Source of the DNA: Sandaracinus amylolyticus
GTDB taxonomy: Bacteria; Myxococcota_A; Polyangia; Polyangiales; Sandaracinaceae
Assembly: GCF_021631985.1 (NCBI RefSeq)
Contig: NZ_CP070225.1
Span: 1,364,001 to 1,428,000 of the forward strand
DNA: 64,000 nucleotides
Direction: 5' to 3'
Shown here: positions 44,906 to 53,811 of the stretch, in pieces
Layout: every line of letters starts with the position of its first letter
Numbering within the stretch: the first letter of the stretch is position 1
Notes under the pieces: generated by a model
Databases searched by the model: none
What the model was told of the DNA's origin: nothing
What the model saw: only the letters and a program-made list of their open reading frames with translations
Position numbers and translations under genes: made by a program

Positions 44906-46257
44906 AGCCGACCTCCGACGCTCAGCACCGCGCCGCCTTCGACCGGCACCGGCGCGACGACGAGCTCGCCGATCGAGCGCTCGTCGCTTCGCCCATCGGC
45001 GATCAACAGCACGATCTCGGTCGCGATCACAGCGCCTGCGACGCCCCAGCTCACCCACGCGGCGTAGGCCCACGCCTCCGTCTCGTCGGCGTTCTCCTCG
45101 GTGTGCGCCGAGTCCCAGCGCTCGTCCGCGACGAACCATCCGATCGCCGTCGTCGCCACCGCGATCGTCGAGAGCCCGCCCGCCACGCCCATCACGATGC
45201 GCGGCGCGAGCAGCGCGTCTCCGCGCTCCGGCGCCAGCGACACCCGCAGCTCGCGGCGATCGCCCATCGCGAAGGTGTGGCGCGTCGTGTACGGCGAGTG
45301 CCCGTCCGCCTCGACGACGATCTCGTGCTCGCCGGTCGTCACCGGCGCCCGCACCTGCGCCCCGCCGCCGACCATCAGACCGTCGACCATCACGCGCGCC
45401 GGGGGCTCGCTCGACACGAGCAGCAGCGCGCCCTCGCGGCGCGCGAGACCGGCCGCCGCCGTCGCGAGATCGATCACCATCGGCGCCGCGCCCGGCAGCA
45501 CCTCGAAGCGCCGCTCGATCGCCGCCGCGCCTTCGGGCTCGAGCCGCACGACGTGCGTGCCCGGCGCGATCTCGACGTGCGCGCCCGCGGTGATCGGCTG
45601 GCCGTCGAGGGTCAGGCGCAGGTCGGGCGGCGCGAGCACCTGCACCGAGACCGGCGCGCCCTCGAGCGTCGCGCTCACGGGCGTCGTCGTGCCCACCGTC
45701 GCCGTGACCTGCGTCTCGGCATCTCGATAGCCGCTCGCGCGCAGCCACACCCGATGATCGCCCGCCGCCACCGCGTACTCGAGCGGCGTGCGACCGCGCG
45801 CCGCGAGATCGCGCCGATCGATCCACACCTCGGCGCCGCTGGGCTCGCTGGTGATCGCGAGCACCGCGACCTGCGGCCGCAGCGCGTCGAGACGGCGCGT
45901 GCCCTCGGTTCGATCGCTCTCGCTCAGCCCCGCGACGCCGACGTACTCGAAGAGATAGTTGAACGCGTCCTCGCGCCGCTCGAGCAGCTCCGCCGCGAGC
46001 GATGCGTTGAAGAGCACGTTGCGGCTGCGCACGATGCGCAGGCTCGCGACGTAGTCGGCGAGCGCGGCCTCGAGCTCGCGCGTGCGTCGCTCGCCGCGCA
46101 GTCGCGTCGCGGCCTGGAGGTGCTGGTTCCCGCTCGCGAAGAGCGCACCGGCCTCGGCCGTGTCGTCGGCGTGCACCGCGCGCGGCGCGCCGACGATCAG
46201 CGCGACGAGCACGATCACGAAGGCGAGCGCGCGCGCTCGCCGATCCCCCCAACGCAT
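44902..46257 (-). CDS. exported PEGA-domain protein
   Basis: Protein of 451 residues with a signal peptide (1-30, ending VHADD). An N-terminal helical, TPR-like region (LRGERRTRELEAALADYVAS, LLERREDAFNYLFEYVG) is followed by at least three PEGA-like beta domains: SEPSGAEVWIDRRDLAARGRTPLEYAV, VSVQVLAPPDLRLTLDG, and SSEPPARVMVDGLMVGGG. One or two C-terminal membrane helices (about 365-425) follow. It starts immediately before the kinase stop, with no gap. PEGA domains bind proteins or surface polymers; a role at the cell envelope with the kinase is inferred. Confidence 0.82.
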   Translation of the reverse strand: MRWGDRRARALAFVIVLVALIVGAPRAVHADDTAEAGALFASGNQHLQAATRLRGERRTRELEAALADYVASLRIVRSRNVLFNASLAAELLERREDAFNYLFEYVGVAGLSESDRTEGTRRLDALRPQVAVLAITSEPSGAEVWIDRRDLAARGRTPLEYAVAAGDHRVWLRASGYRDAETQVTATVGTTTPVSATLEGAPVSVQVLAPPDLRLTLDGQPITAGAHVEIAPGTHVVRLEPEGAAAIERRFEVLPGAAPMVIDLATAAAGLARREGALLLVSSEPPARVMVDGLMVGGGAQVRAPVTTGEHEIVVEADGHSPYTTRHTFAMGDRRELRVSLAPERGDALLAPRIVMGVAGGLSTIAVATTAIGWFVADERWDSAHTEENADETEAWAYAAWVSWGVAGAVIATEIVLLIADGRSDERSIGELVVAPVPVEGGAVLSVGGRL

Positions 46258-47922
<1,665 letters not shown>

Positions 47923-47959
47923 CCGATCCCCGCGATCCTATACGGGCCCGCGGCCCCGG

Positions 47960-48526
47960 TCACGCGCGAGGCGGCTCGCTCGCCTCGGCGTTGCCGTGCC
48001 CGTTCGCGGCGCGACGGCGCGTGCGTCGCTTGCGATCGGTCTCGCGGTCCATCGTCGACCGCACCGCCTTGTCGAGGAGCTGCACGAGGAACATCGCCTC
48101 CTCGTCGGTGAAGCCCGTCACCATGTTCCGCACCGCCGCGTCGACGAGCGGCGAGAGCGACTCCTCCAGCGCGCGCCCCTTCGCGGTCAGGCGCACCAGG
48201 CGACGGCGGCGATCGCGCGCGTCGATCTTGATCGTGACCTGCTTGTCCTTGGCCATGCGCGCGACGAGCCGGCTCACACCCGCGGCGTCGAGCCCGGCGT
48301 CGAGCGTCAGCTCCTGCTGCGAGAGCGGCCCTTCGGCCGTCGCGAGGCGGAAGAGCACGTGGTACTGCGGCACGGTCGCGCCGAGGGGTGTCAGCACGCG
48401 GCTCATCTCGTTGATGACGACGCGCCGGAGATACGCGAACCGCCAAGCGATCTCGCGGATCACGTAGCGCGTCGTCGGATCGGTGAGGATGCCGGCGGCG
48501 ATGGACGTCTCGCTCGTGGTCTCCAA
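47960..48526 (-). CDS. MarR-family transcription regulator
   Basis: Winged-helix regulator of 188 residues. The MarR fold spans about 30-150: LGATVPQYHVLFRLATAEGPLSQQELT, then the recognition-helix region (AAGVSRLVARMAKDKQVTIKIDARDRRRRLVRLTAKG) with the conserved DxRxxxxxLT wing. The C-terminus is a basic tail (RKRRTRRRAANGHG). It starts at TTG 48526, supported by an AGGAAG ribosome binding site upstream. It sits 37 bp before the kinase gene on the same strand and is divergent from the fatty acid hydroxylase gene, either of which it may control. Confidence 0.86.
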   Translation of the reverse strand: METTSETSIAAGILTDPTTRYVIREIAWRFAYLRRVVINEMSRVLTPLGATVPQYHVLFRLATAEGPLSQQELTLDAGLDAAGVSRLVARMAKDKQVTIKIDARDRRRRLVRLTAKGRALEESLSPLVDAAVRNMVTGFTDEEAMFLVQLLDKAVRSTMDRETDRKRRTRRRAANGHGNAEASEPPRA

Positions 48527-48729
48527 GAGTTCTTCCTAGCGAAAAGGGTAGTAGCGGGAGAGCGGAGGTGAGAATGGAGTGAGCTTCGGCGTCGTGCGCG
48601 GCTCGCCATCGAGTGAGGCCACGCATCGACCGAGGCCGACGCGGTGACAGGGGCCCCATCGCGCGTTTGCGACGGATCTCGCGCGCATGCTACCCCTCCG
48701 CCGACCTGAACGTCGACGTCCGGAGCAAC

Positions 48730-49458
48730 ATGGGCCTGCTGGATCTCACGCAAGAGTGCCTCGATGCGGCGGAGGGCAAGCTGCCCGAGCCGACGCCCGG
48801 TCCGAATGGGAAGCGCGGAAAGCCGCCCCAGCGGATCCAGGTGTTCAAGAACGAGTCCCTCGAGAAGTGGTTCGCCCAGGCGCACCCGATCACCCCGGGC
48901 ATCTGGTTCGGGCCGTTCGTGGTGTGGGGGCTCTGGTCGGGCGCGATGGCGTTCGGGCTGGGCGTGATCCCGCTCTTCGCGGCGGGCTTCCTCATCACGA
49001 CCTTCATCGAGTACTGCCTGCACCGCTGGATCTTCCACTTCGTCCCGAAGAACGAGAAGCAGCGGCTGCAGCACTTCCTGCTGCACGGGTACCACCACGA
49101 GTTCATGAACGACCCGATGCGGCTCGTGCTCCCGCCGATCGGGATCTGGCCGTTCGCGGCGATCGTCGCGGGCATCTGGTACCTCGTGTTCGGCGCGTAC
49201 TGGTTCCCGATCTTCGCGGGCACGGCGGCGGGCTACATCGCGTACGACTGGGTCCACTACTACACGCACTACTTCAACCCGAAGGGTGGCGTGGGCCGGT
49301 GGCTGAAGCGTTACCACATGCTCCACCACCACGACTCGCCGAACCACCGCTACGGCATCACCTCGCCCCTCTGGGACTTCGTGTTCGGCACGTACCTGCC
49401 GCTCAACAAGATGGCGCGGCAGGCCGGGCGACACGCAGCGCCGACGGCCGAGGGCTGA
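48730..49458 (+). CDS. fatty acid hydroxylase / sterol desaturase family membrane protein
   Basis: Di-iron membrane oxygenase of 242 residues. Predicted membrane segments (about 58-95 and 140-180) bracket the His motifs EYCLHRWIFH, LLHGYHHEF, DWVHYYTHYF and HMLHHHDS. These match the HX3-4H and HXXHH pattern of this superfamily, closest in arrangement to fatty acid 2-hydroxylases such as Scs7/FA2H. It would hydroxylate a fatty acyl chain of a membrane lipid, which fits sphingolipid-making myxobacteria. The N-terminal 40 residues are polar and hold no cytochrome b5. The ATG at 48730 was chosen by the start of the conserved region. Confidence 0.85.
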   Translation: MGLLDLTQECLDAAEGKLPEPTPGPNGKRGKPPQRIQVFKNESLEKWFAQAHPITPGIWFGPFVVWGLWSGAMAFGLGVIPLFAAGFLITTFIEYCLHRWIFHFVPKNEKQRLQHFLLHGYHHEFMNDPMRLVLPPIGIWPFAAIVAGIWYLVFGAYWFPIFAGTAAGYIAYDWVHYYTHYFNPKGGVGRWLKRYHMLHHHDSPNHRYGITSPLWDFVFGTYLPLNKMARQAGRHAAPTAEG

Positions 49459-49501
49459 CACGAGGGCTGGTCTCCGGACCGGCCCTTCGTCGTTCTTGTG
49501 A

Positions 49502-50044
49502 ATGGCCTACGTTCCCCCGCTCGGAATGCCGATCGACGAGGTGCGTCGCGAGCTCGATCGCATCCGTCATCCGGTGCGCATCGCGATCCGTCGCTCGAAG
49601 AACCCGTTCAACGTCGGGGCGATCATCCGCACCGCGCACTCGTTCCTGGTGCGCGAGATCGTGCTGATCGGGATCGAGCCCTGGTACGAGCGCGCGGCGA
49701 TGGGCATGCAGCGCTACGAGAACGTGGTCGAGGTCGAGAGCGAGGCCGCGTTCGTCGCGATGGCCAAGGAGCGCGGCTGGTTCCTGTGCGCGCTCGAGAA
49801 GGACGACGCATCGGTGGGGCTCTGGGACGCGAAGATGCCCGAGGACTGCGTGATCGTCGTCGGCAACGAGGAAGAGGGCGTGGGCGCGGAGATCCTCGCG
49901 GCGTCCGACGAGGTGATCGGGATCCCGATGTTCGGGATCAACCACAGCTATCCGATGACGGTCGCGGCCGGGATCGCGATGGCGGAGTGGGCGCGGCGTC
50001 GATATGCCGGTGCGGGCCGTGTGATCGTGACTCCGAAAGAGTGA
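49502..50044 (+). CDS. TrmH-family (SpoU) RNA methyltransferase
   Basis: SPOUT-fold 2'-O-methyltransferase of 180 residues. The three family motifs are present: NPFNVGAIIRTAHSF (motif 1), VVGNEEEGVGAEIL (motif 2) and IPMFGINHSYPMTVAAGIAM (motif 3, SAM-binding knot). There is no extra RNA-binding domain, so it resembles the small members. The RNA target cannot be assigned. It is followed after 53 bp by tRNA-His. Confidence 0.85.
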   Translation: MAYVPPLGMPIDEVRRELDRIRHPVRIAIRRSKNPFNVGAIIRTAHSFLVREIVLIGIEPWYERAAMGMQRYENVVEVESEAAFVAMAKERGWFLCALEKDDASVGLWDAKMPEDCVIVVGNEEEGVGAEILAASDEVIGIPMFGINHSYPMTVAAGIAMAEWARRRYAGAGRVIVTPKE

Positions 50045-50053
50045 TGATCGCAC

Positions 50054-50081
50054 TTGCAGGGTGAGCGCTCTTCGCTAGACT
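50054..50081 (+). promoter_or_regulatory. promoter of tRNA-His
   Basis: TTGCAG (50054-50059), a 16-bp spacer and TAGACT (50076-50081) lie 16 bp before the tRNA. The spacing and -10 box fit a housekeeping promoter for a single stable-RNA gene. Confidence 0.45.
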
Positions 50082-50097
50082 GCCGGCCCTCGTTCGC

Positions 50098-50171
50098 GGT
50101 GGCCGTAGCTCAGTTGGTAGAGCATCGGATTGTGGCTCCGAGTGTCGCGGGTTCGATTCCCGTCGGTCACC
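50098..50171 (+). tRNA. tRNA-His (anticodon GTG)
   Basis: Complete cloverleaf. Acceptor stem GTGGCCG (50099-50105) pairs with CGGTCAC (50164-50170). The extra G at 50098 opposite C at 50171 is the G-1:C73 pair unique to tRNA-His. The anticodon loop is TTGTGGC (anticodon GTG), and the T-loop is GGTTCGATTCC. CCA is not encoded. The 225 bases from here to the next promoter at 50397 show no gene I can support. Confidence 0.95.
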
Positions 50172-50396
50172 CTGATTTTGTGGTGCGGGTCCCTGTTCGA
50201 TTGGGATTCGGCCTTCGATAGACCCTCCTCGTCCGATCGCTGATCGGCGAGCAGCGACGGCGGCCCGCACGGGTGCTGCCGCTCTCGAGAGGGCGGGCGA
50301 CGCGAGACTGCCGTGGTCTCGATCGCTCGGCGCGTGCGCTCTCGATCGGGCGCGTACGGGCTGATTTCAGAGCACGAACGCAGTGCTCGAAAGTCG

Positions 50397-50424
50397 TTGA
50401 CAAGAGACGAAGATCGAGTATCTC
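50397..50424 (+). promoter_or_regulatory. promoter of tRNA-Arg
   Basis: A perfect -35 box TTGACA (50397-50402) is followed after 16 bp by TATCTC (50419-50424), 13 bp before the tRNA. The -10 box is weak, but the placement is as expected. Confidence 0.5.
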
Positions 50425-50437
50425 ACGGGTCCTCCGG

Positions 50438-50511
<74 letters not shown>

Positions 50512-50534
50512 CTACTCCGCTGGTGCTCAGAGTG

Positions 50535-50554
50535 CGAATCGAGCGCTCGATTCG
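50535..50554 (+). terminator. 20-bp perfect palindrome between tRNA-Arg and tRNA-Lys
   Basis: CGAATCGAGC is followed directly by its complement, with no loop base. It lies 23 bp after tRNA-Arg and 30 bp before tRNA-Lys. It could form a short hairpin marking the end of the tRNA-Arg transcript or an RNA-processing site. Confidence 0.4.
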
Positions 50555-50584
50555 ACTCCAAGCAATAGATTTGGTTCGATCCAC

Positions 50585-50657
50585 GGGTCATTAGCTCAAT
50601 TGGTAGAGCAGCGGACTCTTAATCCGTTGGCTCTCGGTTCAAGTCCGAGATGACCCA
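50585..50657 (+). tRNA. tRNA-Lys (anticodon CTT)
   Basis: Acceptor stem GGGTCAT (50585-50591) pairs with ATGACCC (50650-50656). D-arm TAGCTCAATTGGTAGAGC and T-loop GGTTCAAGTCC are typical. The anticodon loop CTCTTAA gives CTT. The discriminator base is A (50657). CCA is not encoded. Confidence 0.95.
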
Positions 50658-50662
50658 CTGAA

Positions 50663-50704
50663 GAACGCCGCGGGCGCACACAGCGCTCGCGGCGTTCGTG
50701 TTTT
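50663..50704 (+). terminator. intrinsic terminator of tRNA-Lys
   Basis: GAACGCCGCGGGCGC (50663-50677) and GCGCTCGCGGCGTTC (50683-50697) form a 15-bp stem with one wobble around ACACA. GTGTTTT follows at 50698-50704. This is the clearest textbook terminator in the window. It also lies downstream of the convergent minus-strand gene. Confidence 0.75.
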
Positions 50705-50716
50705 CGGCGTTCGTCT

Positions 50717-51757
50717 TCAGCCCACGTGCATGCGCCGGCGCGCGTGCGCGGGCGTGGGCTCGACGTCGAGCTCGGCGCTCTGCTCCACGCTGATCGGCTC
50801 GGCGTGGATCGGCTCCGATCGGATTGCGTCGGCGAGCATCGGCGGCTGCGCCTGCAGCGCCGTGATCTCCTCGGCGACCCGCACCAGCACGGGCTCGGCG
50901 CTGCGCGCGGTCGCGGCGGCGTGGACCTCGCTCATCGCGTCGTCGCAGAGCTCGACGTCGCCGACGAGGCGCTCGATCTCGGCGTGCAGATCGCCCTGTC
51001 CCACGACCGCGGTGGTGCGCTCCTGCACGAGCCGACACAGCGCCGCGACCGATGCGATCTCGCTCGCGAGCGCGTCGCGCTCCTCCTCCGCCTCGCGCAG
51101 GCAGGTCAGGCGGCGACGCGTGAGCTCGATGCGACGCTCGGCGAGGTGGCGCAGCCGCGACGATCGCGCGGTGTCGCGCTCCAGCTCGAGCGCGGCGACC
51201 TCCGCGTGCAGCTGCGCCGCGTCGGCGAGCATCGACGACTCGCGCGCGGTGCGGTGCGCGACCGAGAGCCGCACGTAGCCATCGAGGAGACGATCGGGCG
51301 CGAGCCACTCGTCGAAGAGGATCTCGACGCTCTCCGACACGCTCGCCGCGTGCGAGCGCGCGGTCGAGATGCGGCGCTCGAGCTCCGCGAGCTCCTGCAC
51401 GTGCATCGGCTCCATCGACGGATGCATCGCGACGCGCGCCTGTGCCGCGACGAGGCGACGATGCTCGCGTCGATGTCGCTGGGCGCGACGGGCGACCGAG
51501 TTCGAGCGTGGCAGCACGCCGAGCGTGATCGTCTCGAGCACTGCGAGCGCGACCAACATCCACGCGCTGCCGACGAGGAGCGTGGTCGCGAGCAGCGTGG
51601 TGCCGATCGAGAGATGGAGCGGATGACAGAGCACGTACCGCATGCGCTCCCATCCGTCGCGATCGCCCGCCGCGGCGGCGCGTCGCGAGGTGGACGACGT
51701 CTTGGCGGCACGCGCGCTCGTCAGGGCCCCGGTGGTGGAGTGAAGCTCGCGCGGCAT
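50717..51757 (-). CDS. coiled-coil membrane protein of unknown function
   Basis: Protein of 346 residues. Two membrane segments lie near residues 46-85 (SIGTTLLATTLLVGSAWMLVALAVLE). A long charged, helix-rich region with heptad-like spacing then follows (LAELERRISTARSHAASV, LHAEVAALELERDTARSSR, ERRIELTRRRLTCLREAEEE) and probably forms coiled coils. The C-terminal 50 residues are acidic and end in a basic tail (HARRRMHVG). No family recognised. Topology suggests a cytoplasmic coiled-coil scaffold. The ATG at 51757 was chosen because the upstream frame is very Arg-rich. Confidence 0.65.
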   Translation of the reverse strand: MPRELHSTTGALTSARAAKTSSTSRRAAAAGDRDGWERMRYVLCHPLHLSIGTTLLATTLLVGSAWMLVALAVLETITLGVLPRSNSVARRAQRHRREHRRLVAAQARVAMHPSMEPMHVQELAELERRISTARSHAASVSESVEILFDEWLAPDRLLDGYVRLSVAHRTARESSMLADAAQLHAEVAALELERDTARSSRLRHLAERRIELTRRRLTCLREAEEERDALASEIASVAALCRLVQERTTAVVGQGDLHAEIERLVGDVELCDDAMSEVHAAATARSAEPVLVRVAEEITALQAQPPMLADAIRSEPIHAEPISVEQSAELDVEPTPAHARRRMHVG

Positions 51758-51913
51758 TGCGACCTGAACGAGCACGTAGTCCCGCGGGGCACGGTCGAGA
51801 AGGCAATCGCGCGCGACGTGTGCGCGTGAGGTGGTGCGCGCGCCCACGTCTCCACGCCGGGAGCTTTCGCGTGCGTTCGGGCTCGTCGATGCTCTCCGGC
51901 GCGAGGTGGTCCG

Positions 51914-52390
51914 ATGGCGAAGCCGAAGTCCAAGCTCTTGTCGAGGCCCGCAGCGAGGCTCGCGCGCGACGCGCGCGGCCACGACACCAGCGTCCCGGCG
52001 CGCGAGAGGCTCGAGCTCTCCGTGACGCTCCCGATCGATCCGAGCTCGCTCTACACGGCGTGGCTCGATGCGCGCGAGCACGGCGCGTTCACCGGCGGTC
52101 AGGCGAGCTGCGAGCCGCGCGTCGGCGGACGCTTCACGGCGTGGGACGGATACATCGAGGGCGAGACGCTCGAGCTCCACGCGGGCGAGCGCATCGTCCA
52201 GGCATGGCGCACCAGCGACTTCGAGGACGACGACGCCGACTCGCGGCTCGAGGTGCGCTTCGTGCCCGAAGGTGACGGCACGCGCCTGTGCCTCAAGCAC
52301 ACCGAGCTGCCCAAGGGCGGCGCGCGGAAGTATCGCGAGGACTGGAAGCAGCTCTACTTCGCGCCGATGTCGAAGTACTTCACGCGCTGA
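51914..52390 (+). CDS. SRPBCC/AHSA1-type protein
   Basis: Protein of 158 residues with an AHSA1 (activator of Hsp90 ATPase homologue 1)-like SRPBCC fold from about residue 32. Evidence is VTLPIDPSSLYTAWLDAREHGAFTGG, VGGRFTAWDGYIEGETLELHAGERIVQAWRTSDF and DGTRLCLKHTELP. These domains bind small hydrophobic ligands or partner proteins. The N-terminal 30 residues are basic. The C-terminus WKQLYFAPMSKYF closes the fold. It ends two bases before the convergent mrfB-like gene. Confidence 0.82.
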   Translation: MAKPKSKLLSRPAARLARDARGHDTSVPARERLELSVTLPIDPSSLYTAWLDAREHGAFTGGQASCEPRVGGRFTAWDGYIEGETLELHAGERIVQAWRTSDFEDDDADSRLEVRFVPEGDGTRLCLKHTELPKGGARKYREDWKQLYFAPMSKYFTR

Positions 52391-52392
52391 CG

Positions 52393-53802
52393 TTAGTTCC
52401 TCTCGCGCTCCGACTTCGGAGTCGTCCGCTCGAGGGGGAGCGCCAGCGCACGCGCCGCGCGCTTCGCCTCGCGCGCCGCACGCTTCGCCTCGCGCTGCTC
52501 GTCGCGCTCGCGCTTCTTCGCGAGGCGGGCGACGCGCTTCGCGCACGCGTCCTCGCCTTCGACCGCGGCGGTGCGTCCCGCGTGGGCCAGTGCGGCCGCG
52601 GGATCGCGGGTGCGGTGCTCGAGGTGCTTCGCGAGCGCGAGGTGAAGCCCCGCACGACGCGCGTCGTCGGGCGCGGCGTCGAGCGCATCGCGCAAGAGGC
52701 GCAGCACCTCGTCGTGCTGGGCGCGGGCGCGCGCCGCCGAGCTCGCGACGAGCAGCGCGTCCACCGTCACCTCCGCGTCCCCGCCTCCGCTCGCGGCAGC
52801 CTCCGCGAAGCGGGCCGCGCGATCGAGATCGCCGTGCCTCAGCGCCACCCGCGCGATGCCGAGCCGATCCTCGGGCTCGTGCGCCGGCAGCACGTCCTCC
52901 CAGCGCTCGCCCAGCGTCGCGAGCAGCGCGGCGAGCGCGACGAGGTCGTTCGCGTTGTGCTCGATCACGGGGGTGATCACCGAGCCCTCGGCACCGCGCA
53001 CGAAGTCCCAATAGAGGTGCGGGATCTCCGCGCCATCGACGTCGCGCTCGCGGCGCATGCCGAGCACCTCGGTCTCGATCTGGACGAGGCGCACCTGGCC
53101 GAGGCGTCGCGCGAACACGCGTCGCGCGCAGTGCAGCAGATCGAGGTGCGCGCGCGGCGTGGGCACCGGCACGCGGTTGAGCACGGCGCGCGTGCGCAGC
53201 AGCGGCCAGTCGAAGCTCTTGCCGTTGTAGGTGACGATGCACGAGCTCTCGGCGATGCGCTCCGCGAGCCGCGCGAGCAGCGGGCGTTCCTCGCCCGGGC
53301 GACGCAGGAAGAGCTGCTCCACGCGGAGGCTCTCGTCCTCGAACCACGCCATCCCGATCAGGAACGGCAGCGTGCCGGTCCCGCCCGAGAGGCCCGTGGT
53401 CTCGGTGTCGAGCAGCAACATCTTCCGCAGATCGACTCCGTCGAGCGCGGGATCGAGGGCGAGCGCCGCGGCGATCTCGCTGCGCACCTCGAGCGCGCGC
53501 GCGATCCCGATGCGCCCGTGGTGATGCGCGGGCGGCAGGTACTGCACGACGCGATGGAGCGGGCCGTGCGGCGTCTCGTCGAGCGTCCCGGGGAGCGGCG
53601 TCTTGGTCGGCGCCGGGCGCGGCGCGGCGCGCATCGCGACGCGGTCGCGCGACTCGAGGCGATCGATCGTCGCGCGCAGCCGCGCGATGCGCTCGCGGCG
53701 CTCGAGGTCGACCGCGGAGACGACAGGTTGCGGCGGCGGAGGCGCTGGCTGCGCGGCGGGCCCCGGCGCGCCGAGGCGGGCGAGCTTTCGTTTGAGGTCC
53801 AA
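52393..53802 (-). CDS. MrfB-like (YprB) RNase H-fold exonuclease with TPR tail
   Basis: Nuclease of 469 residues. The YprB RNase H-like domain (about 95-290) has the DEDD pattern: LLLDTETTGLSGGTG, YNGKSFDWPLLRTR and HNANDLVALAALL. The C-terminal part is helical, TPR-like (HGDLDRAARFAEAAA), with a basic tail. In Bacillus subtilis MrfA and MrfB act together in repair of mitomycin C lesions; that role is inferred here from pairing and family. The start is TTG 53802, nine bases after the helicase stop, with GAGG upstream. Confidence 0.82.
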   Translation of the reverse strand: MDLKRKLARLGAPGPAAQPAPPPPQPVVSAVDLERRERIARLRATIDRLESRDRVAMRAAPRPAPTKTPLPGTLDETPHGPLHRVVQYLPPAHHHGRIGIARALEVRSEIAAALALDPALDGVDLRKMLLLDTETTGLSGGTGTLPFLIGMAWFEDESLRVEQLFLRRPGEERPLLARLAERIAESSCIVTYNGKSFDWPLLRTRAVLNRVPVPTPRAHLDLLHCARRVFARRLGQVRLVQIETEVLGMRRERDVDGAEIPHLYWDFVRGAEGSVITPVIEHNANDLVALAALLATLGERWEDVLPAHEPEDRLGIARVALRHGDLDRAARFAEAAASGGGDAEVTVDALLVASSAARARAQHDEVLRLLRDALDAAPDDARRAGLHLALAKHLEHRTRDPAAALAHAGRTAAVEGEDACAKRVARLAKKRERDEQREAKRAAREAKRAARALALPLERTTPKSERERN

Positions 53803-53811
53803 CGATCTACC

